DNA from: Archilochus colubris
Taxonomy: Eukaryota; Chordata; Aves; Apodiformes; Trochilidae
Assembly (NCBI GenBank): GCA_023079485.1
Contig: CM041083.1
Location: 142,800,052-142,864,051 of the forward strand
Direction: 5' to 3'
DNA: 64,000 nt
Shown here: positions 1 through 12,126 of the stretch, piece after piece
Numbering within the stretch: the first letter of the stretch is position 1
Layout of the letters: the number at the start of each line of letters is the position of its first letter
The notes under the pieces: generated by a model
What the model saw: only the letters and a program-made list of their open reading frames with translations
Databases searched by the model: none
Told to the model about the DNA's origin: nothing
Position numbers and translations under genes: made by a program

Positions 1-3000
1 TGACTCTACAAATTCTCTGACAACCAGGTCACAAGTGGGCTGCTCAGCAGTCTCTCAATCTTTCCTGGCCTACAGCAAAAGAAAAATTCATAAGATCACG
101 AGAAGTCCTTGTAGAAGCAGAATCTAACACAATAGATGTATTCACTCTTCTTTTAAAATATAACCAGCTGTACATATAGCTCATTTAACTCTGTGATCCC
201 TTGGCTATCAAGACAGGATAAGATAACCCAACACAGGTATCCAAGCACTCTATTCATTCTGATCTAAGCCAGGGAATTAATATGGGGAATTTTAAAAAGC
301 CCCTGTAAACTGTTTTCTAGGAAGTTCCCAGCACTAATGCAAGAAAGTGTGTGCACATCTACAGCAGAAATCCACACAGAAAATGCCTGTGATCAAACTT
401 AATAAAATGCAAGAGCTAAGTTTTATCTTGTCTGTATTTGTGTAGAGTTTACAGGAGGACTGTGCAAGCTAAGAAAACAGAAAAATGTAGCACAAATCAG
501 AGGTAGAGGTGACAAAAGCAAGGCAGCTGTGACCCAGACCTAGTATACTCCAATATTACAAAGACCCCAGCTTTTGCAAAACACACTTTTCACTTTTCCA
601 CTGGAAAATAAAAAGTCAAGTTATCAAAAATACTGAACTGGTTAGCTGGTCAGTTTTTAATTAATGCTTTCATTAATAACAAGACATTGTGGAAGGTGCC
701 ATAATGCATTTGACAGAATCCCTGAACAAAAAGGAAAAGCTACTATTGGTAACATTGACTATTCATGGACCTTAAGACATCTAATTATAATTATTCAGCT
801 CAGACGGTGAGGATGCACAGAGCTGGGTGCTGAAGCTTCACCTTTCCAGATCCCAGCTTCCACATGCAGTCCCAGCTCTTTTACCTTTACTCACAGGAAC
901 AGGGAATGAAGTCACATGACAAAAAGCACAGAGAAAGTGTGTTACAGGTGTTATCAGCATGGGAAATTACACCAAAAGGAATCCCAGGATGGTCTGCAGC
1001 TGGGGCTACATACAATTGCCCTGGCAATGCTGCAAGATGAATGCCTGTTCTCATCACCCTCTTTCTGCACTCCAACTCAATCTTTCTCACATAACATTCC
1101 TCACATCCTTGGAGTGAAAGACATTTGCCAAGGATCTGAAATGCAACAGTGCAACTTCTAGCTCTCACATACCTTCCCTGGTCATGCCACCAACCATCTG
1201 TGACAGCAGCTCTAACCAGCCACAAAAGTCCTCACATACCAGGGGCAGCAGCATCAAAAAAAAAAAAAAGAGCATGTTGTTCTTCCCTTGAGGTGATCCC
1301 CTGGGAGGTGAAGGCAGTAGTGAAAGGTAGCAGCAGCCAAGTCACAGAGGGGATGATAAAATGTCAGACTCCTGGCAGTACAAAATGGCAGCGGAACCCT
1401 GGCGAAATGCCAAACTGTTCAAACAGTGAATTGAGGAGTACACAGGGCCATAATTATGATTAGCATAATAAGAGAGTGGTACAACAGCTACCTAGTTACT
1501 CTGACGGGTCATGGAAAAATCATAACAAAGCAAAGTTTTAAGGAGAGACACAAAAGAAAACAATGAGGTAGCTGCTCGGTGGGTTTTACCCGGAGGTTCT
1601 TCCATGCGTGAAGTGTGGCTCGGGAAAAAATACAAAGACTGTTTAAGAGATCAGACTCTGAATCAAGAGCTGCTGTCCGTGCCTGCAGAACTCAAATGGC
1701 TCCACAACATATAAAAGATCATAAGAAAAGTGTGACACTGAAGACAAAGGACCTTACAAGAAAAATAGGCTGTTTGTGTAAATCTGAATAAAACCTGGGC
1801 TCAATAGAGTCAGTCAAGTCAGTCAAGATTTTCTCCTTCCTAAGCAGAGAACACTGTTTTCTCTTTTCATCAAACAAAGCAGAAGAGATTAGAAAATTTG
1901 AGAAAACTTAACAAACAGAATCTAAACATTCTAATATTTGCATTCTTTCATTCTTAATGTCATATAAACAATATTTGCAGATCCATAGCTTCATGTAATT
2001 AGCCAGCTGTCTGGGTACAATTAATCACACTTGTAATAAAAGTATGAAACATGGAGCTTGAGCCTAAAAGCTATATGAAGATGAAAATTTCTAGATTCAC
2101 TGTACTTTGTACATCTGGCAGAATCCATAGACAAGAGATGAATGTTAAAATCAAAAGTTTTCTTTGTGACTAGAAAGATCAGTTTTTATTGAAGTAAGAC
2201 ACCGTGTATTAAAAAAATTACCTTATTTGGTAGGCACAACCTGGTCCTCCACAAACAGAAATTTTACTGTTTACACATTGTCATATCCTTTTTCTCTTTG
2301 CTGCTGTTTTCTCCTGTTAACCTTTTCCATTACCCAGACACCAAGAACCCTGAGTATATGAAAAATGCTCATCCCAAGGCAAGGTCAACTTCTTCCCACA
2401 CAAGACAACCATATGCCGTATCCCAAGTGTCACCTCACCCATCAAGACAACATAAGTCACAAGCTAATACTGCCATTAAAATTCTCCATCTCAGTTGCTG
2501 TCATATGATACCATCACAGAACATCAACTGGAGATGTGCCCTTTGGATTTTAGAGGTTTATGCATTTGGATGGGTAAAATCCCTACCTTTGTATATCACC
2601 CTTCCTTTCAAATATCATTCTAACCCTGTCTAAAATCCCAAAGTCATGGGTTTCTTCTATCTCTGAAAAAAAGCCAAACTGACAAAACACAACCCTTGAC
2701 ACCTGTCTGTTTAACTGACTTCTTTTTAAGCACCTCTCTCTACTCAGACAGGAATAAAATCCACCTTTAAAATGCAATAAACTTATGACTTCCATCTGCA
2801 GGCATCCCCATAAGGGAGATCATATTCTTCTCAGACACTGAAATATTTCTACTGTCATAAATCCTTTCAGACAGACATGAGTTTAAATTATGCTTCTTCT
2901 AGCTTAATCACAGCTTTGCTACAAACACCAAGAGACTTTGACATGCACTGGTGCAAGCTAAGCTCAGGGACATATACCTAAGGCACACATCTTAATTCTC

Positions 3001-3745
3001 ATTTGCAGCGCTCATTGACAACCCTCCTAACACCTAATTGAAACAATATATCCTGTGAAAGTTCATCAATCAAGTATCGTATTTCCGAGTACAAATTCAG
3101 GGATGCACACACAGATCTTCCAAATCAGAGGACAGAGGCTTATTAAACTTTTAATCTTCTTGTTAATAAACCTCATATTTCCTATCATTTTAGAACATCT
3201 ATTTATTCACAGCAATAGGTGAGTATCTAATGCAACAACCTCGTGAAGAGAAATTAGAATCAGCATCTCTTTTGCCCAGTAGTTTTGGGTAACTGACTAT
3301 ATACACAGTATTCAAGAAGGAAAATATACATTACCATTAAATACTACTGGGACTGAAGAAGCAAGAGAACATACTCTGTTTGCCACTCACAGGCAGATTC
3401 TAAAATGCTGACTTGTAGTGATTCTTAGTTCTGGATTTTGCTACTGTTAGCTGCTAAATGTATGACAATCACAGAACACATGTCAGCAAGTAGTGGAAAG
3501 CAAGACCTTAGCTTTTTTAAAAATGTATTTTGATAGTAATAAAAAAAAAAACCAACAACCAATTGTACTATATTAAATAGCTAACTCCTTGTAATGAAAG
3601 GACAAACCCAGGAGTTTTTCTAAGCTCTAGCTCACCCATCCTGTAACTCAGAAAAAGAAATAATGCAAGCTAATCAACTGCCAGACTGCAATGTTCAAAT
3701 TAGCAATCCTGACTTGCTCATTTAAACAAAAGATAAGTCACTTAC
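1..3745 (-). other. NAXD: NAXD intron 4, 5' part (continues off left edge)
   Basis: AT-rich intronic DNA downstream of the exon ending at 3746. I looked on the minus strand for the next NAXD exon, which should finish the conserved VHPVLD segment and continue toward the WLP...VVGPGLGRD region, and did not see it. The intron therefore extends beyond position 1. It holds short A-runs (about 1255-1268, 3540-3552) and no recognisable repeat family or RNA gene. Open frames here are short and lack family features. Confidence 0.7.
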
Positions 3746-3834
3746 AGAACTGGATGAACAATCAGCTCTGGACTATACGATTTGATTACTGTTGCTGCAT
3801 CTTTGGTACAAAACACATGGGATAAATCTGCACC
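3746..3834 (-). CDS. NAXD: NAXD coding exon 4 (partial gene)
   Basis: Minus-strand exon of 89 bp encoding [20 protein letters not shown] followed by [10 protein letters not shown]. This matches the highly conserved core of ATP-dependent (S)-NAD(P)H-hydrate dehydratase (the CARKD/YjeF C-terminal, ribokinase-like fold). The acceptor is a pyrimidine tract ending TTTTTTAG just above 3834, and the donor is GTAAG from 3745 down. The exon enters in phase 0 and leaves in phase 2. The enzyme uses ATP to dehydrate damaged hydrated NADH/NADPH (S-NADHX, S-NADPHX) back to usable cofactor, acting with the epimerase NAXE. The ATP-site and catalytic exons lie off the left edge, so activity cannot be judged here. 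Confidence 0.93.
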
Positions 3835-5535
3835 CTAAAAAAGAAAATTTGCAGAGTTATCAAATTAATACTGTAACTTTATAATGCCACATATATATAT
3901 ATATAATTCCAAAGTCTAACCAGTGAATAATTCACCTGAATTCTTACTTGTCAGTAGTTAAAATGAAATTTTATTACTTTTTCTATTTTTACTTAGGCTA
4001 GCATGCAATGTTTTGGAGCAATTTTTTTGTATCTGACTTCCAATATAATTTTTTTTTGTTTCTCAGTGATAGGATGACTGAAAACACAGATCTTGAACCT
4101 TTACTCACTTGAGAAATGTTTCTCATTTGAAGATGAGCAAAGACTAAAATGTCACATATACAGTATGAAGAAAGACAAAAGAACAGAGCTGAACAAGAGA
4201 CAATCTGCATTAGGGAGGAAAAATAATACTGTGAGACACCTGCAAAAGGTACCAGTGGCAATCTGAGTATACCTCCAGTCCTACAAATTTTACTCGGTGG
4301 GGCAAATTCATACTAGATAAAGGCTAGCACAATTTCAACAATATCTCTTAAGTCAAATGACCATCAAAGTTCAGCCTCAACTCAGAAGCAGACATACACA
4401 TAAAAATTATGTAAGCAGTGACCAGAAAGCCCCATCTTATAATTTGTATTTCCCAGGGTTAAGACTGTGTCTTCACTACTTCACTGCTAGACATTTATTA
4501 TTTCATGCTACTAAGCAATGCAGAGATTTGATCTTACAACTCATGTGCAGATACAATGATCTGAAATCAAGTGACCTCATTAAGAGACCTCCTAGTATGC
4601 CACTGTCTTTGCACATAATGAAAAGAAATCTGAGTGGTATTAATATCATATTATGTAATAACATAAAAAAATATAATTTCAATTTTAAATCCTTGAGGGA
4701 CTGCATCCAGAGTGTGTGGAAATACTTGGATTGGTCATCTACTATTGAAACTGATCTTCAAAAAGGAAAACATACACAATAAACTGAAAGTACTGTCAGG
4801 CTATATAGAGAATACTCTATACACATAGAGAAGTATATGTATTATGTAAGCATGTTTTGTTTACATTTGAATAACCACCACTGTACTTATGTAATCTACA
4901 GTTAATACATTTTTTAGCCAGTTAACGTATCACCAATATAAGGAAGCTCATACTTCTAGGGAAAAAAAAGCCTAGAAAATACTTCATCTGAAGATTATAA
5001 TGTAAATAAAATATGCTACTAAAAATTACCTTACATTCAACCAGCAATATTCAGATTTACAGCACATAAGAGTTTACTAGCCTAAAGGTGTAAGCTTGGA
5101 AACAAAGTTACTTCACTCAACCTGCTTATCAGGTCCAGCAAAAAATTCTGGAGAACTGACTGCAGCACTGAAATCACAACTGAATCATAACACTAATCTG
5201 AAGTTGTTGATCTGAAGTCATTTTTGGAGACAGTACTTCATCAAGTTTTGAAACTTCCTGTCCAAGCCTCTGGTAACAGTTTTCCCCCTGAAATTTTCAA
5301 TTTTTGACGTATGTCTAACTTTACCCTACACAGAGAAAACACAGAAAACAAAGCCAATGACACATATTGCAAAGTATTTCCACAAATACAGGACTAAGGA
5401 TTTGCTTTGTTAAATAGACGACCTTTTAGAACTCAAATTTCATGTGCTGCACAGACAAAATGCTTTTAAAAAATGGCACTTGGCCAATACAAATAATGAA
5501 AAGTTCATTCTGGATTGGTGTAGAAGAACACATAC
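3835..5535 (-). other. NAXD: NAXD intron 3
   Basis: 1.7 kb of AT-rich intron between two confidently placed NAXD exons. It contains a short (TA) tract near 3890-3905 and no repeat family that I recognise. The 141-aa plus-strand frame at 4357-4782 has no domain character and lies antisense to the intron. Confidence 0.75.
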
Positions 5536-5581
5536 CACTTTGAGAGCTGTAATCGCAGCAAAATACGGTGCTCCAGTGTAT
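5536..5581 (-). CDS. NAXD: NAXD coding exon 3
   Basis: Minus-strand micro-exon of 46 bp. It supplies the last base of a Glu codon and then YTGAPYFAAITALKV, a signature stretch of eukaryotic NAD(P)HX dehydratases that directly follows the glycine-rich GIVGGC segment. The acceptor is TTCCTTCTAG and the donor GTATGT. Phase 2 in and phase 0 out agree with both neighbouring exons. It is short but the phase chain and the sequence match leave little doubt. Confidence 0.93.
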
Positions 5582-6880
5582 CTAGAAGGAAATACAATTT
5601 AGGTTAGGAAGCTCATTCAAGAGATTAGATAATCTGGAAATCAGCCTGCCATTACAAAGTCCAAAATTCAAGAGCAAATTCTAAATAAAACTCTCTTTTG
5701 TTTGCTGTTAAAGACAGATAAAATCTTGCTATAATGAAGCCAATCTTCAAACCTTGCTTTGATTTCAAAGGTGTAGGATTTCACCTTAGCCACCTGATCC
5801 TTTCACAGATCATCCCATAAAAAAGCAAACTCTTCTCAGACAACCAACTTAAAAGTCCAGATTCAAACAAAACAGAACAAGAATCGAGCACGGTTCATAA
5901 CTCATATGTGGGTTCTGTGATTTGCAGCAATCCCATCTGGTTTTAGATGCTTAATGAAAGTGCCTGAACTGTGATTCCAGTTACCTTAAATTCTGTGAAG
6001 GCTGAGGAGAGAGAGACAAGGACAGAATCACCCTCCAGAAGTGACTACTTCTGCCAACCTTAAGTCCATTAGACCAACAGGAAAATTTACTCCTGACTAA
6101 TCATCCTAACTATAACACAGCACCTTTTTGCTCTTTTAAAAAGTTTATTAATGGCAGATATCCAATGGTCGATCCCTTTTACAGAAGAAAGACGGCATTT
6201 CTATTTCAAAAGGGGAAAATGAAGAACAGGAAAGTGTAGTGACTCATTGAAAGCATTGTGCAGATTACTGAATGTGGCCAAGAAAATAACAGAGCATGTT
6301 TTATTTCTAGGTCAGTATAGCACTTAACTCATTTATGCTCTAGCTCTTTTTCTCTCTGAAATGTGCTGCTTCTGTTACTTTAGAACATTAAACAAGGTAC
6401 TGACAGAATCTATTTTGGTTAATTGTGGTGTTTACTAAAAAGCATGCAGTTAAGAAAATATGCTATTCCTGATTTAAGAGACCCAGTTCTCAAGATTCCA
6501 AAATACAAAAAACACCCCAAACAACTGAGATGTGCCACGTTTTGCTCTGTTCTACTTATTCTATAACTTCATCATGCATTGGGAAAAGACTAACACTGAA
6601 AGCAGGAGAAGCTGGTGCTCAAAAAAGAGAAAGCAGACAGATACTAGCAGCGTTCCAAGTCTGAACCACATTCACTGTAAAATTTTATAACAACACTGCA
6701 GGGAAACATGTTCTTTCCTAAGTATGCATGGTCATGATCATGGACTAAGCTAAGCTTGCTAGAAAATACTCATGCTTTAAATGTAAGGCGAGTCTGAATG
6801 GCTTCTACAAGTACCTGTGACATCCTTAAACTCTCTCAGCCACAAAAATCCCCAAAACATCAAATTTCTGTTTAACTTAC
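5582..6880 (-). other. NAXD: NAXD intron 2
   Basis: 1.3 kb intron, AT-rich, with donor GTAAGT at its upstream end (6880 down) and acceptor TTCTAG at its downstream end. Nothing else recognisable. Confidence 0.8.
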
Positions 6881-7031
6881 TCTCGACATCCTCCAACAAT
6901 GCCTATACGTCCATCTTGACCTTTATGCCTTTTCCCTGTTAGAGGAGGGATAACATTGCGCACCAGCTGAAAAATATTCTCCATATCCTTTAGAGAGTGT
7001 GTTCTGTGCAGTGAAAAAGATCTCTCTATAA
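6881..7031 (-). CDS. NAXD: NAXD coding exon 2 (first shared catalytic-protein exon)
   Basis: Minus-strand exon of 151 bp encoding, after a split Val codon, [20 protein letters not shown], then [20 protein letters not shown] and RIGIVGGCR. This is the start of the NAD(P)HX dehydratase core; the [12 protein letters not shown] motif is near-invariant in the family. The acceptor is TTCTTTTCAG at 7033-7032 and the donor GTAAGT. It starts in phase 1, completing a codon begun with G upstream. In human NAXD, alternative first exons (mitochondrial or secretory-type leaders) also join just before this block. Upstream partners available in this window are the leader exon at 14,352-14,418 and, in the same phase, the Myb/SANT exon ending at 10,451. 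Confidence 0.95.
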
Positions 7032-8362
7032 CTGAAAAGAAGAAAATAAGTGTTAAAGTATGCTCTCTCTTAAGCTACCACCAGCATTTCTTTTAAGCAC
7101 GCTTAAACACTAACAAAATCACTCAAAGATATACAAAGTGACATACTTCTAAGAATCAATGCTTCGTCACTTAGAGGCCTTTCAAACAGTGAGTAACTAG
7201 GGAAGCAGGTATTTTTAAAAATAAATTCAGGGTCTGATGCAGAGAGTATTCCCACTGACTGCTCATGGTCCTAATTTAGGGCTCAGGTACAGAAAGGAAA
7301 CAACAGCCCAGAATAGTTATATGAACATTTTGTAACTAGAAATATCTTCTTAGTTCAGCCTGACATCCCTTCCATGATTAAGCTCCACTGAAATAGGTAT
7401 ACTTAGTAAGGACCAAACACATCAGACAGAGCAAGCACAGAGCAACTAAAAACCGCATTTAAATGTACACCCTACCTTATTTTTTATTCTTCCCCTTTAA
7501 AGACTTCCACATCTTAGCAGAATCAGGGCCTATCTCACTGCTTTTTTGTTTTGGCAGGTGGTTACAAAGCATAATGAAAATCTCTCTGCAACACTATGAT
7601 CCAGTGCACAAACATTACAAATATCACACAAAAATAATTTTTAGCTCCAACGCAACTACACATCTCTGATGCAAAGCTATATGCCAAGCTACATATTAAA
7701 ACAGCTGTACACTTATATATTCAAATTACTGTTTCAAAAGACTATAAAAAATTACATGAAAATAGAAGCAGTTCAGCAAATAGAACTAGAGAATTAAACA
7801 GTTTACCTAACACGGGACAAATCTGAAGATCAGTAAACATACTAAACAACTAAGTTCTTGTATTTCAACAAGGCTCCTCATTAACTGTACAGTTCTTTTT
7901 AGAAGAGCTGTTAATTTAAATGTTAATATTAGTCTTCTAGAGCATAGCTATGCTTACTTTCCTTTTTACAGATCTTCTAAAAAAGCTTTCAAGGAGCTGC
8001 TGTATAGTAATACATAATCATGTAAAAACTCCCACAATACTCCTCATTTTCAGCTGTATAAAACTTGGTGATTTAGCCCCCAACTTCAAAATCTGAAAGA
8101 ACAAAAAGTACAGAAAAAAAAATTGCTCTAGAAAATCTGACACAATAATGAGGGGAAAAAAATTTAATGAACAAGAGAACTCTGCACCTGTGCACTATCA
8201 GCAGAAAGCACCTTTTTCTCCATCTTCCACAGACTCTAAACCTAAACCAGACGCACTAATCTTCAGCAACAAAATGCTTTAGTGTTCAATAACAATAAAT
8301 ATTCCTGGCTGATCCTTTGCTTTTAAAATCCTCCTATAATATAGGCACCCCATTTCTACTGA

Positions 8363-8396
<34 letters not shown>

Positions 8397-10450
8397 GAGA
8401 GAGAGAGAGAGAATAAACCACCCTGTTTTGGATTATGGCCAAAGTAGCATTGCAGTGACCTACAGGAGAACAAAACGCTCATCTCCCTTTCTCCCTTGGA
8501 AATAGGACAGATTATTTTCTTGAAATCACACTTCATACACTCACTGGTTTTCAACCACATAAGAAATACACTTAAAATATAGCTTAAAACCTTTAAACAG
8601 AAATACTGTTAAGAAGGCCCTCTGTTTCTTCCTTGCAGTTTTTGTTTATATGTAAATATAGAGTGATTGCATAATAAATTGGAAGAAAACAGAGACTTAT
8701 GCAAAAAGCAATTCTTAATAGAGCCCTATTTACCTACAGAAACACTGAAGTATATTTAGCTAGAAACAAATGAAATCTTAATTCCTCAAAAGATGTGCTG
8801 CCTGAAGCATTATTTTTCACATTTTATTACCAACGCTTTGTTACACTTTCACCAATTAGAAGTGGAATTGGAGTTGCTCTTCCTACAGTTAAATATATAT
8901 AAAACATTTTTTCAGAGTGTAACATGACTGCACACCTTTATAATGAAATCCAGCATGAAAAACTGCATGAAAAACTGAACTCAGGTTTCAAGTCTCTACA
9001 GATAATACAACTCTTCCAGTGAAAAAACTTTCAGAAGAACTGGTAAAGCCATGGTAGATGGCATCACCAGTCTAGAACCTCAAATTACTTCTTAAGGGAT
9101 TTTCTATAGCACTTCAGGATTCCTCTTGATTTAAGAGTGAAAGCATTTGAAACACAGAAACCATGTATCCGTTTTAAGTTATCTACAAAAGTCTGCCACC
9201 ATCAAGGAATGCTACAGACCAACTACCCACTCAAACACACAATCATCATACCAGCCAGCCTAAACCCTCTAGGGGCCCAACCATCCACTCCCCTGTGCGT
9301 TTTACAGAGAAACGCACTACGCAATGTAGAACTGAAAAAGCTCCAAGATCCCCTCAGGAATCAGAGAATGCCCTGTAGGATCTGACACACTGGATTATTA
9401 TTCAACACAGAGGCCAGGTTATGGTTTTTAGGTTTGGGTTTTTTTTTCCCCCTCTTCTTCTTTTCCAACCACACTTTTTTCTTTCAAGTTGTATGAAATC
9501 CAGAATTAAAACAGATCGAGACTTATTTCATTTCCACATGACAGGATACAACCACCTAGCCCTGAGCTGGCTCTGGTTTCAGCACTGACAAGAGTATCTC
9601 TGCTTTCCTCCTGTCCAGGCAGTCTGCACCTCCACATACAAAGAGACTATGATAAAGATAAATGACACAGAGCCACAGATCCTGAGAAGTCTGTTAATTA
9701 ATACCAATATCCCATTTATCAATTTCTGGCCCACACAAAAGGTATGGAAAGAAAAGTCTGTGCATAAACACCAATCCTAGAGTTACTGCCTTGCTTTTTT
9801 CTTTAAAATAAAACCAGACCCCCAAAGAACTTATACACTAACTGGTGTAGACTAAAAACATAAGCCAGTACTTTGATCTTCTACTATGCCTACTACAACA
9901 ATATGTTTACTTATAAGATTCTAAATTTTTATTATTAAAAAAAAATTTGAAAGAGCTCAATGTTAACATTTGACTTACTTCAGTGTAGGCAAAACTCCAC
10001 TCTTTTCCCAACCCTGAAAAAACATATGCACAGCCTTAACTTCACATACTGGGTTAGGCCAGTTAACTTCAATAGCAGCAGAACTTCCACTACAAGGTAC
10101 CTGGTATTTCCAGAAAGCCTCCAGCAAATGTGCTACCTGCCTTTTACATATAAAGCTTCTCCTAACTTCACTTTACAGAAATGTGAACATTGAACAAAGT
10201 CCCCAACATTTATGCTTGAAAAGTGTCATTTTGCTCATTAAACCTGGTTGTAACTAGTGTATCTGTATTAAATAATCAGTACAAAAGCACGAATGACATT
10301 TTAATCCCATTTTACATCAGACAGACACCTTCACCACAATATGAAATAATTCCAACTATTTTTTTTATTCTCAAAAACTACTTACTACCAGTGCCTTCAC
10401 ACAGAAGTTTAAAAATAAATAGTGTTTATTTATGCTATAAAAAGAAGTAC
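7032..10450 (-). other. NAXD intron 1, distal part, downstream of the Myb/SANT exons
   Basis: 3.4 kb without convincing exons. It holds an A27 run followed by (GA)9 at 8368-8412, and a short direct repeat GCATGAAAAACT near 8952-8976. If the Myb/SANT gene ends independently, its 3' UTR would start just below 10,451. AATAAA on the minus strand occurs at 10,369-10,364, two bases after the read-through stop codon, and another lies near 10,433-10,428 inside the read-through frame. Confidence 0.6.
8368..8412. repeat. A27 homopolymer plus (GA)9 microsatellite
   Basis: An uninterrupted run of 27 A followed directly by nine GA dinucleotides. The sequence just upstream does not look like a recognisable retro-copied gene, so I treat it as a simple repeat and not as a processed-pseudogene tail. 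It lies in NAXD intron 1. Confidence 0.95.
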
Positions 10451-10822
10451 CTATCGGTGGAGAAAGTGCTGCTGTCATAGCATTATAATTAAAGTTATCC
10501 CCATATGAACGATGGTTTGCTCTCTGAGGTGGACTCGCTGGTATAGACTGTGACCTTTGTGATACCGAGGAAGAAATTCCTGCCAACATCTGTCCCAGCA
10601 TCTGTAACATCTGTAGCTCTCGAGCATGCTCAGCTTCCCGACGCTTGTCCTCGATTTTTAGCCTTTGCTCTTCATATCTGTAAAATTTCTCTTCTGTATC
10701 GACGCTCTGCTGCAGAAATTTTTCCATCATTTTATCCAATGTTAAATTTGCATGGCGCTTTTTTGATCTTTTGGGCTGACTGAGAGGTGGCGTAATAGTT
10801 GGAGCATTGATTTCTTTAAAGC
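10451..10822 (-). CDS. Myb/SANT-like gene, coding exon 2 (NLS and coiled coil)
   Basis: Minus-strand exon of 372 bp, exactly 124 codons, phase 1 at both ends. The acceptor is TTGTTGTTTTAG at 10,824-10,823. Joined to the exon at 12,127 it adds residues 187-310: a proline-rich start (TITPPLSQ), a basic patch PKRSKKRH typical of a nuclear localisation signal (about 203-210), a strongly charged helix with probable coiled coil and dimerisation role (about 214-266, including EEQRLKIEDKRREAEHAREL), then a Ser/Gln/Pro-rich tail. Myb/SANT-like proteins commonly pair an N-terminal trihelix with such a C-terminal coiled coil. The donor GTACTT is weak, lacking G at +5. It leads either in frame into NAXD exon 2 or, if ignored, to 26 more residues and a stop at 10,371. 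Confidence 0.85.
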
Positions 10823-12126
10823 CTAAAACAACAAGAGAAACAATTATGTTTTTGAAGAAAAAGTAAATTCTTAACAAGAAAGCAGCAAAAAAAAAAAAAA
10901 TCTCCCCATGAGATATGCACCTAATACATCACAAAGTTGTTACACTTTCTTGACATGAATTCTAACTATTTACTATATTTTTATTTCAGAGTACAAAAGC
11001 AAACCCACAAGCATGTACGAAGTTATAAAGGTAACATGAAAAAATCACACAGAGGCATCTTTTAATTGTTGTAGTACTAAACTTCAACAATAGGAGTCTT
11101 TTTGATCTTCTAAAAAGGTTTAAGTGAAGGCTATTAAAAAGTATAGCCTCATTTGTGTATTGCAGGTAATTACATTAATCTAAATTGAGTTTCAGTCTGT
11201 TGGCATTCTGGATTTGCATTTCAAAAGAACATTAGTGTAAACAACTCTTTGATGGGGTTTATGTGTAATAAGAAGGTTGGTTAAACGTCAACCAATTGGC
11301 TGATTCCTCAGTGATGTCAACTTCTGAAGACAGGTTCACGTTTGTACTAAAACCACGGCATTAATCTCGATTTAAAACGAACAAATAACACTGCCCCTCC
11401 CCACCTCCAAAACGCAAATACGGAGCTAAGGGGAAGGAAAGAGCAAGGAAAGGACAGGCTTTATCTAAGCGTTGTTTGTGACCACAAGCCCGCTAAAGTT
11501 AGCAGCAGCGTTTCTGAAACAACTCTAGCAATTAATTACGTAAAAACAATCCCCTAGCTTTCTGCCCCCTCTGCAACAGTAAGGAGAATTCTCAGATATT
11601 ATCGTCAACATCGTTTTAATACCGATTAACAAAACTGCACATAAGTCTACAGGGAACAGGAAAATCCTCCAGCGAGAAGGACGCCAATTTTCTTGCACAG
11701 CGCTACCTGACACTTTACCTTGCAATCTCTGCGCTAGTTTTCCATTGGCTTCCCATCGATAAACACCAAGAAAAAGTCGCTACGGTCTCGGTCCCCCAGC
11801 ATCTCCCCCTACCCTACCCTGCAGCATTTCCCGCCCCCCGCAGCAGCCCTCTCTCCTTCCGAGGCGGCGTTCGCGGGAAGCGGGGTGGGAAGCTCTCGGG
11901 GACGAGCAAGGTGCAGGGCAGGGAGGGGGGGTGTCTGGGACGGATTTCGGAGATCGGAACACTGGGCGGGAGGGAGGAGGGTCACGGCAGAAGCCATTAG
12001 AAGCACACTAGCTAGCGAGAGGCACCGGCAGTTCAGCTGTGAGAACCCGGAGGGATGGGGGGGGCACAGAGCTGCCCGCGGGGTGAGGGGAGGACACCCG
12101 TCTCCGGGAGCCCGGCGGCTACTCAC
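10823..12126 (-). other. Intron of the Myb/SANT-like gene
   Basis: 1.3 kb intron with donor GTGAGT at 12,126 down and a good pyrimidine tract before the acceptor. The right half (about 11,780-12,126) is GC-rich and belongs to the CpG island. A second donor-like GTAAAG lies at 11,718 down behind a short ATG frame, but it is in phase 2 and does not fit the downstream acceptor. Confidence 0.75.

Noticed and set aside
8368..8412. A27 run as the tail of a processed pseudogene or retroposon
   Set aside because: Neither side shows a coding remnant, CR1 or SINE body; it reads as a simple repeat.
11717..11755. Possible alternative first exon in the Myb/SANT intron (ATG frame with donor GTAAAG at 11,718)
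   Set aside because: It ends in phase 2, which fits neither the 10,822 nor the 7,031 acceptor. A non-coding first exon cannot be excluded.
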